Under the pieces are notes generated by a model. It was not told the DNA's origin. It ran no database searches and saw nothing but the letters and a program-made list of their open reading frames with translations. Below are positions 38,116 through 50,903 of a stretch of 64,000 bases of DNA, in pieces. The stretch covers positions 558,001 through 622,000 of the forward strand of contig BLAL01000239.1 in NCBI GenBank assembly GCA_015698045.1, read 5' to 3'. A program made the position numbers and the translations under genes. Each line of letters opens with the position of its first letter. Positions within the stretch are counted from its first letter, which is position 1. Source of the DNA: Rhizophagus clarus. Its lineage: Eukaryota; Glomeromycota; Glomeromycetes; Glomerales; Glomeraceae.

Positions 38116-39300
38116 TTATTCATCTTCAAACAACTCAATACACCACTATAATGAAAAAATTATTTTGTTAATTAAATGAATTATTTTTAGATATAAACAA
38201 TCTTAATTAAACATTATACCTTATCATTGCCATCAATTCTTCCTTCATGTCCAACAACTTCTTGATATGTTTCATCATCAATAGTAAAAGGATATTCATG
38301 ACTGCGTAATATAAAATTACTTTCTGCATCATATATATTTATGATTTCTTTCGATCTTATATAAGTACCATCGTTACTTATTGAATCGCTTTGCATCAAA
38401 TACTTATAGTGAGTACCAACACAGCCAACTGTAATACGAAAAATAATTTAACATAATAATTCTATTAAATGATTAAATATATTAAGTATACTGTACCTTC
38501 CCAATTTCCAGTTGAAGGAGACTTGTAATTTTCGGATATAACCATACCTTCATCGGTACCTTTATTTATCAAGTAAACTTTACTTTTTCCACAAATTATC
38601 AGATTACTTTCATTTTTTTCGTTAGAGTCGTCAAGACTTTTAATGATCCACAATGAATTCGGATTAGATAAAGTTTGACTGGTGAAAACCTATAATAATT
38701 ATAATTATAATTTAGTATTAAACTAAATAAAAAAAAGATTATTGCGTACAATACTTCTCCCAGAACCCGTTTTATACGATATATTACAACTGGTTAAATA
38801 TTTTTCAGTAGCAACATGTTTTAAAGTAACACATGAACCAGAATGAATCAGTTTTCGTTCTTCTAAAAGGCTTCGATTAAAATATGTGACTAAATCATTT
38901 AATGATTTGATTTTTTTAAAATTATTATTAATAAAATAATATTGAAAAGAATTTTTAGAAAATTTTTTTAATAATAAATTTTTTTGTTCTTCCACGTCAT
39001 TGATTTCTGCTTCGTAACAATATTTTCTAAATATACTAATGAATTGAATATGATCCTCGTTTTGGGGATCAAATTCTAATTTTTGTAATTTCTTTTTAAC
39101 GGAATATTTAAATAAGGTAAAAATGGTATCACTTTTTAAAATATTCATAATCTCGTCAAAGGTACTTGCTTTAGATACATTAATCGAAGGATGAATCATG
39201 GATTTACAAAATTCAATAATATCTTCTTTTTTTTTAATTTGATTTTTATAACAATATGTTTTAATCTCATTTAACCATACTTCCGGGTGTATGGTTCCAT
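38116..39300 (-). pseudogene. MIR-domain protein (copy E), start region deleted
   Basis: Exons 38750 upward, 38497-38689, 38220-38428 and 38116-38145 are open and in phase. The MIR motifs TLKHVATEKYLTSC, SLWII, FILRSHEYPF, YQEVVGHEGR and WCIEL are all present, though Gly of TGKYL is Glu. At the 5' end about 19 bases are missing relative to copy F just after the usual ATG (39298-39300), so that ATG is out of frame with the rest. The first in-frame ATG is at 39199 (MIHPSINV), which would drop about 34 residues of the N-terminal domain. It is either a 5'-truncated gene or a young pseudogene. Confidence 0.75.
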
Positions 39301-39320
39301 GATTTTCAATCTTTGAATGT

Positions 39321-39349
39321 CTTATTTATATATAATTATTTGTACTACT
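39321..39349 (-). promoter_or_regulatory. Shared promoter motif of the MIR array (copy E)
   Basis: On the minus strand: GTAGTACAAATAATT followed by TATATAAATAAG, then the ATG region about 22-50 bases on. It is intact although the coding start is damaged. Confidence 0.5.
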
Positions 39350-39821
39350 TACATCTGACAGATCATCAAGATTTCAAGTTCACATGATGGCCCCTCCTGC
39401 TATATATTATACTTAATGCCAGCAAAATTTACGATGCTGCCAGATTACGTGATCTTATTCATGTTTTAATCTTATTTACTTTATTTACTCCATGATTTAC
39501 AATTTTTTTCTTAAGAATTTACATGTTCACTTATTTAAATAGGTTTCTTGGTCTTTCTCTACATCGATCCGATGCAATCCAAACAATCACTTTATACCAT
39601 ATAAATCAGAATTAGGGCGAGAAAAATTAAGAAACTGTCATCTGCCATTTAGTAGTCATTTACTACATTAGGTCATCATAATAATCAGTTATTGTAAGAA
39701 ATCCTTCACCAAAATTAATTAAAATTGACTTAATAAAATTTTATTTATAAAAATAATCCAGTATCATACACATTTTCTCACAATAAATAATATTCTCTAT
39801 ATTTAATAAATTACTTCAATG
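39350..39821. other. Intergenic part of the tandem MIR unit
   Basis: No gene. The stretch 39595-39690 matches 41350-41470 downstream of copy G (shared GAATTAGGNCGA and AAATTAAGAAACTG phrases), showing that the intergenic DNA was duplicated together with the genes. Confidence 0.6.
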
Positions 39822-41033
39822 TTATTCAAACAATTCAATACACCACTGAAATGGAAAATAATTTTATTAAATCATAAGAATTATTTTTGGAAATAAAAAA
39901 ATCATGACCAATTTTAATTACACATTTTACCTTATCATTTCCATCAATTCTTTCTTTATGTCCAACAACTTCTTGGTATGTATCATTGTTAATAGTAAAA
40001 GGAAATTCATGGCTACGTAATATATAGTTATCTTTATCATATATATTTATTATTTCCTTCGATTTTATATAAGTACTGTTGTTATTTGTTGAATCGCCAT
40101 TTGTTAAATACATATAACGACTATCAAAACATCTTACTGCAGTATAAAATAATTTAATTTAATTAATATAATAATTCTGTTAGATGATTAAATATATTAA
40201 ATATAATATTGTACCTTCCCAGTTTCCAGTTGAAGGAGATTTATGACCATGAGATATGACTAAGCATTTATCGACACTTTTATTTATTAAATAAAATTTA
40301 CTTTTTCCATAAATAACCGGCCTATTATCATCTTTTTGATCAGGATTTGAAATGTTCCATAAAGAATATGGATTTGATAAAGTTTGACTGGCGAAAACCT
40401 TTAATTAATAATTTTAATGTTTAAAAATTAAATAAAAAAAAAATATAACAAAAAAAAAAGATTATTACGTACAATATTTCTCTCAGATCCCGTTTTATAC
40501 TGTACATCACTACTAGTTAAATATTTCCCAGTAGCAACATGCTTTAAAGTAATACATGAACCAAAATGAATCGATTCTCGTTGTTCTAAAAAGCTTTGAT
40601 TAAAATATATGACTAAATCATTTAATGATTTAATTTTCTCTAAATTACTATTAATAAAACAATATTGAAAGGAATCTTTAGAAATCTTTTTTAATAATAA
40701 ATTTTTTTGTTCTTTCACGTCATTAATTTCTGCCTCATAACAATATTTTCTAAATATACTAATGAATCGAATATGATCATCATTTTTGTGATCAAATTTT
40801 AACATTTGTAATTTTTCTTTAACGGAATATTTAAATAAAGTAAAAAGAGCATCACTTTTTAAAATATTCAAAATCTCGTCAAATGTACTTGCTTTAGATA
40901 CATCAATCGAAGGATGAATCATGTATTTACAAAATCCAATAATATCTCCAATTTTATTTTTATAACAACATGCTTTAATCTTATTTAACCATACTTCTGG
41001 ATGTATGGTTTCATCGTACTCTACAGGTTCCAT
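39822..41033 (-). CDS. MIR-domain protein (copy F)
   Basis: Exons: 40473-41033, 40215-40398, 39931-40136, 39822-39845; phases 0, 1, 0; 324 residues. Start MEPVEYDETIHPEVWL. N-terminal domain about residues 1-155, then TLKHVATGKYLTSS, SLWNIS, YILRSHEFPF, YQEVVGHKER, and a six-residue tail after the conserved Trp (WCIELFE). The loop between the KSKEI strand and the LRSH motif is shorter than in other copies. Closest relative by eye is copy E. No secretion signal. Function unknown. Confidence 0.85.
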
Positions 41034-41616
41034 GATTTCAATTTTTAACGACTATGGAGTTATTATAAATGATCATTTGTACTACGTCTGACTATCACGT
41101 AAATCACGTGTCCATTTTAGTGTCCTTTTTAGTGTCCTTTTTTTTCTGCGAAGAATTATAATCCTTGTTCTATATATATATATCGGCTATATAATTAGTG
41201 CCTGTCAGACTTATAATGCCGGTAAATAGCCCATAATGCTAGCTAATTACGTGACTAGCAATTCTTTGTTATTCCATGATTTATAATTTTTCATTCTCAA
41301 TTAATCAAACTAATCACCCAAACTTCGCCAAGGCATACTATATAAATGGTATTTGTTATATATCACAGAATCAAAAGTCGACCGGAATTAGGACGAAAAA
41401 AATTAAGAAACTGCCATTTTCCAATTATTAATCATTTACTACACTAATCATCATGATAGTCAGTTGATGTGATCAATATAAAAATATCAGAACATTAAGA
41501 AATCCTTTACCAAAATTAAATAAAATTGATTTACTAAAAACTTTATTTCTAAAATTAATATCCAATATCATACACATTTTCTCAGAATAAATAATACTCT
41601 CTATATTTAGGATTAT
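41034..41616. other. Intergenic part of the tandem MIR unit, with promoter of copy F
   Basis: No gene. Contains the copy F promoter motif, an ATATATATATAT stretch near 41174, and the tandem-unit spacer homologous to 39595-39690. Confidence 0.6.
41061..41086 (-). promoter_or_regulatory. Shared promoter motif of the MIR array (copy F)
   Basis: On the minus strand: GTAGTACAAATGATC then ATTTATAATAA, about 30-55 bases before the ATG. Confidence 0.5.
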
Positions 41617-42850
41617 CTAATAAATTACTTGAATGATTTCAAACAATTCGATACACCACTAAAATTTTATTAAATCATAAGAATTATTTTTAAAAATTAA
41701 AAAAAAAAAAACATTACCAATTTTAATTACACACTTTACCTTATCATTCCCACCAATTCTTTCTTCATGCCCAACAACTTCTTGATATGTTTCATTATTA
41801 ATAGTAAAAGGAACATCATGACTACGTAATATGAAATTTTGTTCTGCATCGCGTATATTTACTATTTCTTTCGTTTTTATACAATCATCAATGTCATTTG
41901 TTGATACCTTATTTATCAAAAACATGCAATCAAGCTTACTACAGCACACTATAATATAAAAAATAATTTAATTATTATAACGGATAATAAATTCTATTAA
42001 ATGATTATATGTTAAGTAAGTATGCTTTACCTTCATATTTTCCACTAGAGGGGGATTTGTAAGATTTGGATATAGTTATGCCTTCATCGATACCTTTATT
42101 TATCAATAAAAATTTGGATTTCCCAGAAATAGCCGGATCATCTTCATGATAAGCGGTCCACAAAGAATTTGGATTGGATAAAGTTTCACTAGCATAAACC
42201 TAATAAGTACAATTTGAGTATCAAACTAAATAAAAAAAAAAAAAAAATTAAATAATAAAATTATTACGTACAATACTTCTCTTAGAACCCGTTTTATACC
42301 GTACATGACGAGCAGTCAAATATTTTCCGGTCGCGACATGTTTTAAAGTAACACATGAACCAGAACCAATCAATCTTCGTTCTTCCAAAAAACTTTGATT
42401 AAAATACATGATTAAATCATTCAATGAGTTAATCTTCTCTAAATTATAATTCATAAAATAACCTTGATAAGAAGGTCTTGGTAATTTTCTTAGTAACATC
42501 TCTTTTTGTTCATCCAAATCATTGACTTCCGCTTCATAACAATATTCTCTAAATAAATTAATGAATTTAATATAATTCTTATTCCCCATATCTAAATTTA
42601 ACATATATAATTTTCCTTTAGCAAATTGTTTAAATGAGGTGAAAAGGAAATCGGTTTTTAAAATGTTTAAAATTTCTTCAAAAGTATTAGCTTTAGATAC
42701 GTCAATCGAAGGATGAATCATGGATTTACAAAATTTTATAATATTCTCATCTTTTGTAATTTGATTTTTATAACAATATAACTTGACCTTATTTAACCAT
42801 ACTTCCGGGTGTATCGTTTCATCATATTTTACAAGTTCCAAAAGTTCCAT
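41617..42850 (-). CDS. MIR-domain protein (copy G)
   Basis: Exons: 42272-42850, 42031-42199, 41740-41948, 41617-41658; phases 0, 1, 0; 332 residues. The true start is the ATG at 42850 (MELLELVKYDETIHPEVWL); the open frame extends upstream only without an ATG. MIR motifs: TLKHVATGKYLTAR, SLWTAY, FILRSHDVPF, YQEVVGHEER, WCIEL. Exon 2 is shorter than in the other copies and the C-terminal tail is longer (IIQVIY). It is at the head of the minus-strand array and divergent from the F-box gene, with 224 bases between start codons. Confidence 0.85.
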
Positions 42851-42881
42851 GATTTTCAATTTTTTAATTATTCTACCTTTC

Positions 42882-42912
42882 CCTATTTATATCAAAAATT
42901 ATTTGTACAACG
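42882..42912 (-). promoter_or_regulatory. Shared promoter motif of the MIR array (copy G)
   Basis: On the minus strand: GTTGTACAAATAATT, then GATATAAATAGGG, about 32-62 bases before the ATG. The intergenic region is shared with the divergent F-box gene, which has its own T-rich tract at 43020-43035. Confidence 0.5.
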
Positions 42913-43074
42913 TTGAGAAAATCTTCCGTATTTGGTTAATTTGTTAAGATTTTAAGAATCATCTGATAAAATCAGTTGATATAAATAAATAAATAAATAA
43001 AAAAAAAAGATTTTTCGCAATTTTTTTTTTTTTTCCTCTTAATTTTCTTCATTTATCGAATATCATTAACAAAG

Positions 43075-45240
43075 ATGAAACCTCAATTACCAATAGATAT
43101 TTTGGAAGAAATCTTTGAAAATCTTGAATCATTAATTTCTACATTACATTCTTGTTTATTACTTTCTCGAGAATGTTGTAAAACGATAATTCCAATATTA
43201 TATCGTCAACCTTTTCAATATACGAGAAAAAATCCTTCACCAAAATTAATTGATACATATTTATCAAATCTAACATCAGATGATCTTTCATATGTAATTA
43301 AAGTTGATATTGATTTATTAGAAAAATTTAATATAAAATTACCAATTAATGATAATAATTCAAATAATAATAATAGTAGTAATAGTAATAATAATAATAA
43401 TAATAACGAATATTTTCCTATATTTAATTATCATTCACATTTAAGAAGGTTAAATTATCGTGATTTATATGATTTTAGTATAATTTGGTATAGGAGTAAA
43501 CAAAAAGTGAATGATTTAAGAATTATTAATAATAATGAAAGATACAAATTTACTAATCCGACAGAAGATGAACCTTATAGTCAAGAACCTATGAAAACTT
43601 TATCAAGAATTTTATTAAATCTTTTTATGAGTAAAGGTGCTAAATTAAATTATCTTTTTATGGATTCTGGTAAAGAATTAATTAATCAAGAATTAAATCT
43701 TAACGCTGATGATGATGAAAATAATGATGATTTTGAAAATTTCATAGATGAAGAGGATAAATATCTTCAAACTCCGACCATATCATTTCCTGTATTGGAT
43801 GTTCTTCAAAATTATTTTATAAGTAATTTTGGTTTAATAGAAAATTTTGGAAAAAATCATGATTTGATCAAAGATGATGATGATGATAATAATGATGATA
43901 ATGATAATGATGATGATGATAATAATAATAATAATAATTTTAATGATATTTCTGTTAATAATAATACTTCATCATTCAATCAACCTAATCCTATATTAAA
44001 AAATTTTTTAGAAAATTTACAAATCTTTGGATTTTATGGTAGAGGGAAATGTCAAGAAAAATCTTTTGATAATATTTCATCAATTTGTGATGATATTAAA
44101 ACATTAATAATAAATTTAACTGTTAATGATGAATGGAATACTGAAAGAGCGAAAAAAGAATTAAAAAGTTTAAATAATTTAATTAATAATCAAAAAAATT
44201 TAAAAGAATTTATTTTCGTTGAATATCAAGGAAAATTTTGGTGGAGTCCTTCTTCAAGATTAAGGGATATGGAAATTGATTTCTCTCATCATATAAATAA
44301 TTTATTAGTAGTGGAATTTTATGATGTGGATTTTCAATCATGGAAACCTTTACACGTTTTCGCTTCTTTAACAAATTTAGAAGAATTAACTTTCATAAGT
44401 TGTAGACATCAAGAAAATGTTATGTCTCCTTTAAAATATTCTTCTTATAAGAAACTTAAAAAATTATCAATAATTGGTTGGAATGGTATTACTTCAATTG
44501 ATCCAAAAGTTGTCGAAATTTTAATTGAAAATTCTATTGATTCTTTAAAATCTTTATCAATTATATTAACTCATGATGTATCTACTATAGTATTAAGTAC
44601 AATTAGTAAATTTCAACCAAATTTAATTGAATTATCTTTAAAATTTGATCAAACTCATTATATTACTTTACAATCCCTTCCTTTTTACGGTTTAGAAAAT
44701 TTAGAAAAATTAACTTTAAGTAATTGGGGTTACGTTCCTATTGATGTTGAATTAATATTACCTTTATTGGGGAAAAGTTTACCTCCAAATTTAAAGAAAT
44801 TACAAATATTGGCTCGTTGGACCTTTTCGATTAACGCTCTTAGAGAATTCCTTAATAATTGTGAAGCAAAATTGAAATTTATTGATATAAGACATTGTTC
44901 CGGTATAACTGAGGAACATGTTGACCTTATTTGGACGAGATTAAGTGATAGTTTGGAAAGATTAATTATAAGAGATACTGAAAACAGAAGATTAAATGAT
45001 GAGGTACCTTATGGTCAAGCCATTGAAGCAAAAAGTGAAAATTTTCTTGATATGAGTTCTGCGAATTTTAATGATGCATCATCAAGTTGTAACGTTTCTT
45101 CATCAAGTGATGCTCGTATAACGGATGAAAAATCTAAGGAAAAGAAACCTACTTATACTAGAAGGGCTGAAGTCGAACCTTCCGAAGATGAGGTTTATTC
45201 TTACATTAGGATTGACCAACTTAGATACAGATGGGAATGA
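43075..45240 (+). CDS. F-box / leucine-rich-repeat protein
   Basis: One uninterrupted exon, 721 residues. Residues 5-50 are an F-box: LPIDILEEIFENL, then LLLSRECCKTIIPILYRQPF. F-box proteins bind Skp1 in SCF ubiquitin ligases and choose substrates; this role is from family knowledge. From about residue 375 to 640 there are leucine-rich-repeat-like segments (LTNLEELTFISC, YKKLKKLSIIGW, LENLEKLTLSNW, LKFIDIRHCSGITEEH), the usual substrate-binding part. Asn/Asp-rich low-complexity tracts lie near residues 92-112 and 265-296, encoded by AAT/GAT runs that are likely unstable in length. A Ser-rich, charged tail follows. No membrane segment. F-box/LRR genes of this single-exon kind are abundant in Rhizophagus. 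Codon use is as AT-biased as the neighbours'. Confidence 0.9.
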   Translation: MKPQLPIDILEEIFENLESLISTLHSCLLLSRECCKTIIPILYRQPFQYTRKNPSPKLIDTYLSNLTSDDLSYVIKVDIDLLEKFNIKLPINDNNSNNNNSSNSNNNNNNNEYFPIFNYHSHLRRLNYRDLYDFSIIWYRSKQKVNDLRIINNNERYKFTNPTEDEPYSQEPMKTLSRILLNLFMSKGAKLNYLFMDSGKELINQELNLNADDDENNDDFENFIDEEDKYLQTPTISFPVLDVLQNYFISNFGLIENFGKNHDLIKDDDDDNNDDNDNDDDDNNNNNNFNDISVNNNTSSFNQPNPILKNFLENLQIFGFYGRGKCQEKSFDNISSICDDIKTLIINLTVNDEWNTERAKKELKSLNNLINNQKNLKEFIFVEYQGKFWWSPSSRLRDMEIDFSHHINNLLVVEFYDVDFQSWKPLHVFASLTNLEELTFISCRHQENVMSPLKYSSYKKLKKLSIIGWNGITSIDPKVVEILIENSIDSLKSLSIILTHDVSTIVLSTISKFQPNLIELSLKFDQTHYITLQSLPFYGLENLEKLTLSNWGYVPIDVELILPLLGKSLPPNLKKLQILARWTFSINALREFLNNCEAKLKFIDIRHCSGITEEHVDLIWTRLSDSLERLIIRDTENRRLNDEVPYGQAIEAKSENFLDMSSANFNDASSSCNVSSSSDARITDEKSKEKKPTYTRRAEVEPSEDEVYSYIRIDQLRYRWE

Positions 45241-45506
45241 TAAATTGTGTAAATAGTGAAGAGAAGCCAAAGTTTTGCTTTTTGTCTGATTTATTGAACT
45301 GATTCGGGATTAATGTAGTAAAAAATTGAAATTAGTTTATTTATACTTTTAAATAAAAACATTCGTTTAAAATCTTAATAAAATTTCTTTTAATTTTATC
45401 TGGTTTAATTCAATATATTAAAGAGTACATGACAAAAAATATATAATTCTAAGTTAAAAAATTTTATTATTAATCCCAAATTAAATAATTTAAATATCTA
45501 ATTAAA

Positions 45507-47668
45507 TTAAATTAGTAAAGGAGAATCAATTACAGCATATCCGGTAGCAACTCCACCTTCATGTGTTTCTCTTCCTTTGGTTCTCAATAAATGTCCTCCA
45601 ACCTCATTAACAATAACTTCATTTTTACCTTCGCCTCCAATAAATATACCATAAATTCCTAATTCGGAAACCATTTCACCTTCAATCAATTCACCTTGTC
45701 TTAGGATAATATTTTTCATCAATGGTGGTTGTATTAGATCCATCAAAATATACGATGATCTTTCTGATACTGATAATTTCGATAATGTAGGCGGAATGTC
45801 ATTTGTGTATATATTATTTCCTATTTAATTACAAGAAAATTAAAAGATCAAAGAATTCGTGAACATAAATATGGCATATTTTTTTATAATTACCTCCGCC
45901 TTCACGTTGCGGCTTCATCACATAATTTTCAGGATTTTCCATAGCAAGTTTTACAGCCGCTTCGCCTTCAGGCGAAGAATCTAACGGATATAGACCTGCA
46001 AAGCTTGCTCGAAGTTGCTTTGCATCAGTTGGATCAGTCACATACCTAAATAATGTAATATAATTAATATTTTTCTAAAAATAATACATATTCATATATT
46101 CGCATTTTTATACCAACTTTTCCAAAACTCCTGGCATAGCTAATACTTGTTGAACTTTTTTAGCACCAACAAGTTGATACGGGACAGATGGACATTTAAT
46201 TGACTTTGACCGTTCGATCAATAATCTAGCGTCCCATTCCTATTTAAAATTTTATATTACGAAAAAATGATCAAAAATAAAATAAATAAAATAAATAAAT
46301 AAATCACGCTTGAATAAAAAAATCTACGAACTTTCTCAGTAGGATGTTGTTCAGGTGAATATCCTGAACGGAAATATGTAACCGCCACCTCCTTATCGTC
46401 GCTAATAAACATATTTAATTTATTATTATATAATTTTTTTTTTTTCTAAAAAAATATATACATAATATAAAAATATTTAGAGGCGAACTTACATTATTAA
46501 CGCTTTGGTATTAGGATCTAATTTTCCTTGTTCATTTATTTCCTTGAGTGTTTTACGTATAATATGTATATTATGACTAATAATAAATGAGAAAAGAAAG
46601 TAATCAATTATTTTTGAAATCAAGTATCCTTGCGTCTTAATTAACTTACTTATTTAATAAGTCGTATTCAATCCATTTTTGATCGAAAATATTTCTTTCT
46701 TCATCAATCACAACCATCATAACCACAGCACTAAAAAATTATAAATATTATTATTAAGTAAGAAATAAAAAATAAAATAAAAAATAAAATATGTATATTA
46801 TAAATTACTTTGGAGATCCGTAAAGCTCGTGAGCCTTTGCCATTCCTTTAGATAAACTTGTCATTGAATCATTTAACGGCAAGGAATCACTTTTTAGTAA
46901 TTCCGATGAATTATAATATCCAGTAGATTTCAATAGATATCTAAGAAATTAAGATTAGATCACGAGATAAATTTGTTTTAAACCGATTTCATATCAAGTT
47001 CACCTGTGTAATTCTCCAGCTAGATATGATAAACTAGAGAATGAAGAAGAAATTGTATTAAATTCAACTTGTAAAATATTAGCTTCCGTTGCGTCTGGTG
47101 GAACTTGCAAAAGGTAATCGGATCTATGTAATCCCAGAGAAATCGGCTATAAAGATGTTGTCAAATTAGTATTTATAAAATACAAAGAAATTATAAATTG
47201 GAATCAACTTAATTTACCTGAACAATTCCTTCTTCCTTTACTTTTAAATAGATTTTATAAAGATTACCAACAAAATCATCAACTTTAGTTATCCTAATTT
47301 GTTATAAGAAATTTAAAAAAATTTCCAATGAATATAAATATACGCTAATAAAACGAATAAAATTAATTTTGCTCATACTCTTCAACAACATGTTTGATGA
47401 ATTCAGAATCCTGAGATAATTTATGAAATAAAAGGTTAAATTTAGGTTGTAATTCTATAGCTTCATAATAAGTTTTTCTTGGAAAGGGTGAAGGAAATAA
47501 AGATACAGGAGCGTGCATAACAAAAGAATTATTAGAATTATTAGTATTAGGTGGTGGACGAATTATTAAGCCATGAGAAAGTGACCAGTCTATTGCTAAA
47601 TTTTTTAGAGACTCTAAATTTTCATTAGAAATATTTGGAGGATATTTGGGGAAGAAAGTTTCAGACAT
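45507..47668 (-). CDS. GSH2: Glutathione synthetase
   Basis: Ten exons: 47379-47668, 47218-47293, 47004-47146, 46809-46940, 46650-46730, 46493-46576, 46332-46401, 46118-46239, 45894-46045 and 45507-45820, giving 487 residues, the normal size of eukaryotic glutathione synthetases. It joins glycine to gamma-glutamylcysteine using ATP, the last step of glutathione synthesis, in the cytosol. Recognisable parts: [12 protein letters not shown] and SLFPSPFPR near the N-terminus, LHRSDYLLQ and [11 protein letters not shown] (substrate region), [14 protein letters not shown], the ATP-grasp glycine loop [29 protein letters not shown], and the C-terminal [14 protein letters not shown] loop that closes over the substrate. 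All introns obey GT-AG and phases agree. It is a single-copy housekeeping gene embedded among expanded families. Confidence 0.95.
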
Positions 47669-48000
47669 TGTTCTAAAAGTTCGGGAGAGAAAAAAAAAAT
47701 TAGATTTTGAAGGTTATGAATTTAAGTTCATATATATTATAATCGCGTCTTTAAAATTTGGTAAAATTAAACGTTGATCATGACAAATCAATTGGATTAT
47801 AAATTAGAGAATCGGGAGAAGGAAAAATTTTTTTTTATTCGATCTACATTCAACGAACCGCGTCTTAAATTTTTGGTAAAATTAATTGTCGATCATGACA
47901 AATCAAAAAATCGAAATTTTTCGGTCGCACAACATTGTTAAAGTGGAAATCAAAACATCATAATTTTTTTTTTAATTTTCTCCCTAGAATTTTTTTTACT
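47669..48000. promoter_or_regulatory. Divergent intergenic region between GSH2 and MIR copy J, with a repeated block
   Basis: 332 bases separate the two start codons. A block of about 50 bp starting CGCGTCTT occurs at 47744 and again at 47859, 115 bases apart. Both copies contain GATCATGACAAATCAA. A repeated block midway between divergent genes could bind a regulator, but this is inference. Confidence 0.5.
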
Positions 48001-49262
48001 ATGAATCATGTTAAATACGATGGGAACATTCATCCAGAAGAATGGGTTAGACAAATCCGATTGAGTTTTTATGGTTTTTATGATATAAATAATGAAAATA
48101 CTAAAAATGAGCAAGAAATTATTAATTATTGTAAATTATTAATACGTCCTTCTATTAAAATTTCTCCCGAAACAAATTCTTTTGTTGGACTTATTAATGA
48201 TTTAAAATCGGACATTTCTTATGATGTTTTTAAAAGTTCTGTTAGAAAAAAATTACAAGATTTAAAACTTTATCATATAAGTGATTTAACATTCTTGATT
48301 AATTTTCAACAACTTTGTTATGAAGGTGAAATAACTGAAATTGAAGAACAAAAAAAATTATTCTTGAACGCGTTACCAAAAGAATCCCTTCAGCATGCTT
48401 TTATTGACCATAAATTCGACAAAATCAACTCGATGGAAAAATTATTCAAATATTTTTATGAAAGCCTTATAGATGAATCTAAAGTAATTAAAGATGAAGC
48501 TGTTGTTACTTTGAAACACGTTGCAACCGGAAAATATTTATCCAGTAGTTCCGAAGCTTATGCTAATTATAACCCAAGTGAAAAAGTGGTCAGTATATAA
48601 CAAAGTTTACATTAATTTATTTGTCAACATTATTAAAAACATTATAAATTCCAGGTCTTTGCAGGTCCGACCATTCCAGATACAAGTTGTGTGTGGATAA
48701 TTGAAATGATTGACCGAGAAATGGTTAGGAATAATTGTATAGGAAAATTTCCGACGATTTTTTATGGGGATTTACTTTCTTTAACAAACAAAAAATCTAT
48801 GTTTAAATTATTTTTAAGTAGTAAAGAATCTCCCGCAACTAGGAATTCAAGAGGTATCTTTATATTTAAATTAATTTTTTTTTTTTTTTTTTCATATATA
48901 TGATTTCTTTAATTATAAAATATTTATTTTACAGTATCTTGTCTCGCATCTAATAACTTCAGCACACCATCGTCATGGCATTTTAAAAGTACCAATTCTG
49001 AAAATCCTCCCTATGTAAAAAGTAAAGATATAATTAATATACAAAGTGATCAATTCGTATTACGTAGTAGTGAATCCACTTTTACTGCTTATAGTAAAAC
49101 ATATCAGGAAGTTGCTTGTCATAAAGATCGAATAGGTGGAAACGATGAGGTAAAGTAAAATTAATCAGTCATATTTATTGGTTTAATTACTGCAAATTAA
49201 TTATATAAATTTAACTTAATTTACAGTGGCGTATTGAAATTATTGAGAAAGCTAATCAGTGA
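48001..49262 (+). CDS. MIR-domain protein (copy J)
   Basis: Exons: 48001-48588, 48655-48853, 48935-49149, 49227-49262; phases 0, 1, 0; 345 residues. The start is ATG 48001 (MNHVKYDGNIHPEEWV); the longer open frame upstream has no ATG. MIR motifs: TLKHVATGKYLSSS, VWII, FVLRSSESTF (Ser replaces His of the LxSH motif), YQEVACHKDR and WRIEI. The variation in the motif makes it one of the more diverged copies. No signal peptide. Divergent from GSH2 with a shared promoter region. Function unknown. Confidence 0.85.
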
Positions 49263-50107
49263 CGAGAATAAAATGATTACGTATATCGGTCATCGACATG
49301 ATGAGTATAGGATATTCCTATAATATTTGTTATTTATATAACAAATTCTGTCAAATATTTATTGATGTATCATTTGACTATGAATCCTCCGTATGAACCA
49401 TCTTATTTGAAAGTTAATAATTTGAGGGGGATCATACGTAGTCATGACGTTGTGAAAGAGGAATATGTTATTATTATTAACCGAAGATGCCTTTTCCAAT
49501 AATAAGTTACAGTATATGCATCAGAAATTAGAGAGTTAGAGTACAGTTGTAAGGATCATTACTAAAAAATTGTATTGATAAAGCAAATTAACTTATAATA
49601 AACGCATATGAAATAAAAGCTTTTGTGGGTATGGTATGTAATATAAAACAGCGATAAAAAGTTTAGTGAGATTAACGTACTTTTTCGACTAGGAACTTTG
49701 CCAATATTTAATATACAGATCACAGCTTTAATATATGTAGGAAATTAATTGAACGGTACTCTAAGTATTCTAGCTGAATAAATTATATGACACTTCAATT
49801 GATTTAAGAATAAGATAAGAGCAATTTGAATGCTCTACTGAGAAAAATCTGCTATAGTGTTATACTATTACACGTGACATATAAATTCCAACATTTATAC
49901 GGTTAGTTCATTATTATTATGACGGTGCACATAATACTAATTAAGATCCATTTATTCATTATGTTACACTTATTTGGTTTCTTTAATAATAATATGTAGA
50001 TGCCACACATTTGACGTACAACATTATTGTAAAACGAATAAATAAATTTTTACCTGAAAAAAACGTAAATATAAAGTAAAATTTTATTATAACTTTCATT
50101 TCCAGTT
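49263..50107. other. No gene supported
   Basis: AT-rich spacer between copy J and the relic. No supported feature. Confidence 0.4.
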
Positions 50108-50720
50108 TTCGTTCGCTTTGTACTGATCATGGAGAAATTACAGATTTGAAAATATTCTCGTTAAATCTATCGAGACGGAATTTGGTGATACAGTAAATAT
50201 ATTTAAAATTAGATAATTCTATCATAGCTTTGAAGCATATTGCGACTGGCAGAAATTTATCCAATTACATGTCAATATAGGGCTCATTATTTATTTATTT
50301 TGTATTTTAACGATTCGTATTTATGTTTCTTTAGGTGGTGAAATTGCTGGAAAATGTATATCCCCATTTAATTTGTGACGTTTTATTATCTTAAATTGTT
50401 GCTATGGAAAAAATAACAACCTTTATTTAATTCATGGCAGAACTTGGCTTAACTTCCATCTACACATCTATATCTGAATCACGTAAGTAATTTCTCTTGT
50501 ATTATTCCCAGGAATTAAATTCTCTTTTATTGCAGTATATTATTCCAACAAAATAAACTACGAATCTTCACATAAAGAAACGATTATGTGCAACCAAATG
50601 ATATAATTAAAATACTATTGGAAATTCAGAGATGTATATACACGTAAGTTAATTGGTAAATTGACGTAATAATTTAAAATTTTTGTTAATTTATATTTTA
50701 CAGTGTTGTGTAGAGGTTCG
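50108..50720 (+). pseudogene. MIR-family relic between copies J and K
   Basis: Near 50108 the frame reads FRSLC, matching the FLANFRSLCDDAEI region of copy K. Near 50222-50280 it reads IIALKHIATGRNLSN, the MIR TGxYL region. Near 50700 an acceptor TTTTACAG is followed by TGTTGTGTAGAGGTT, like exon 4 of the intact genes (TGGTGTATTGAA). Frames are broken and large parts are lost. Confidence 0.6.
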
Positions 50721-50903
50721 CTTTGTTTTTTTTACCATTTATAATAAATTACACAAAAGTATTATTGACGAATCATGATTCGCGATATGCACGGCACAGT
50801 AAAAAACATTTCTCAATTCAGTTAAATTGATTTACCATAAATATTGAATATGAAAGGGACGTAACTTTCAAAATTTAAATATTGTCCTCTCTCTCTTTCA
50901 ATC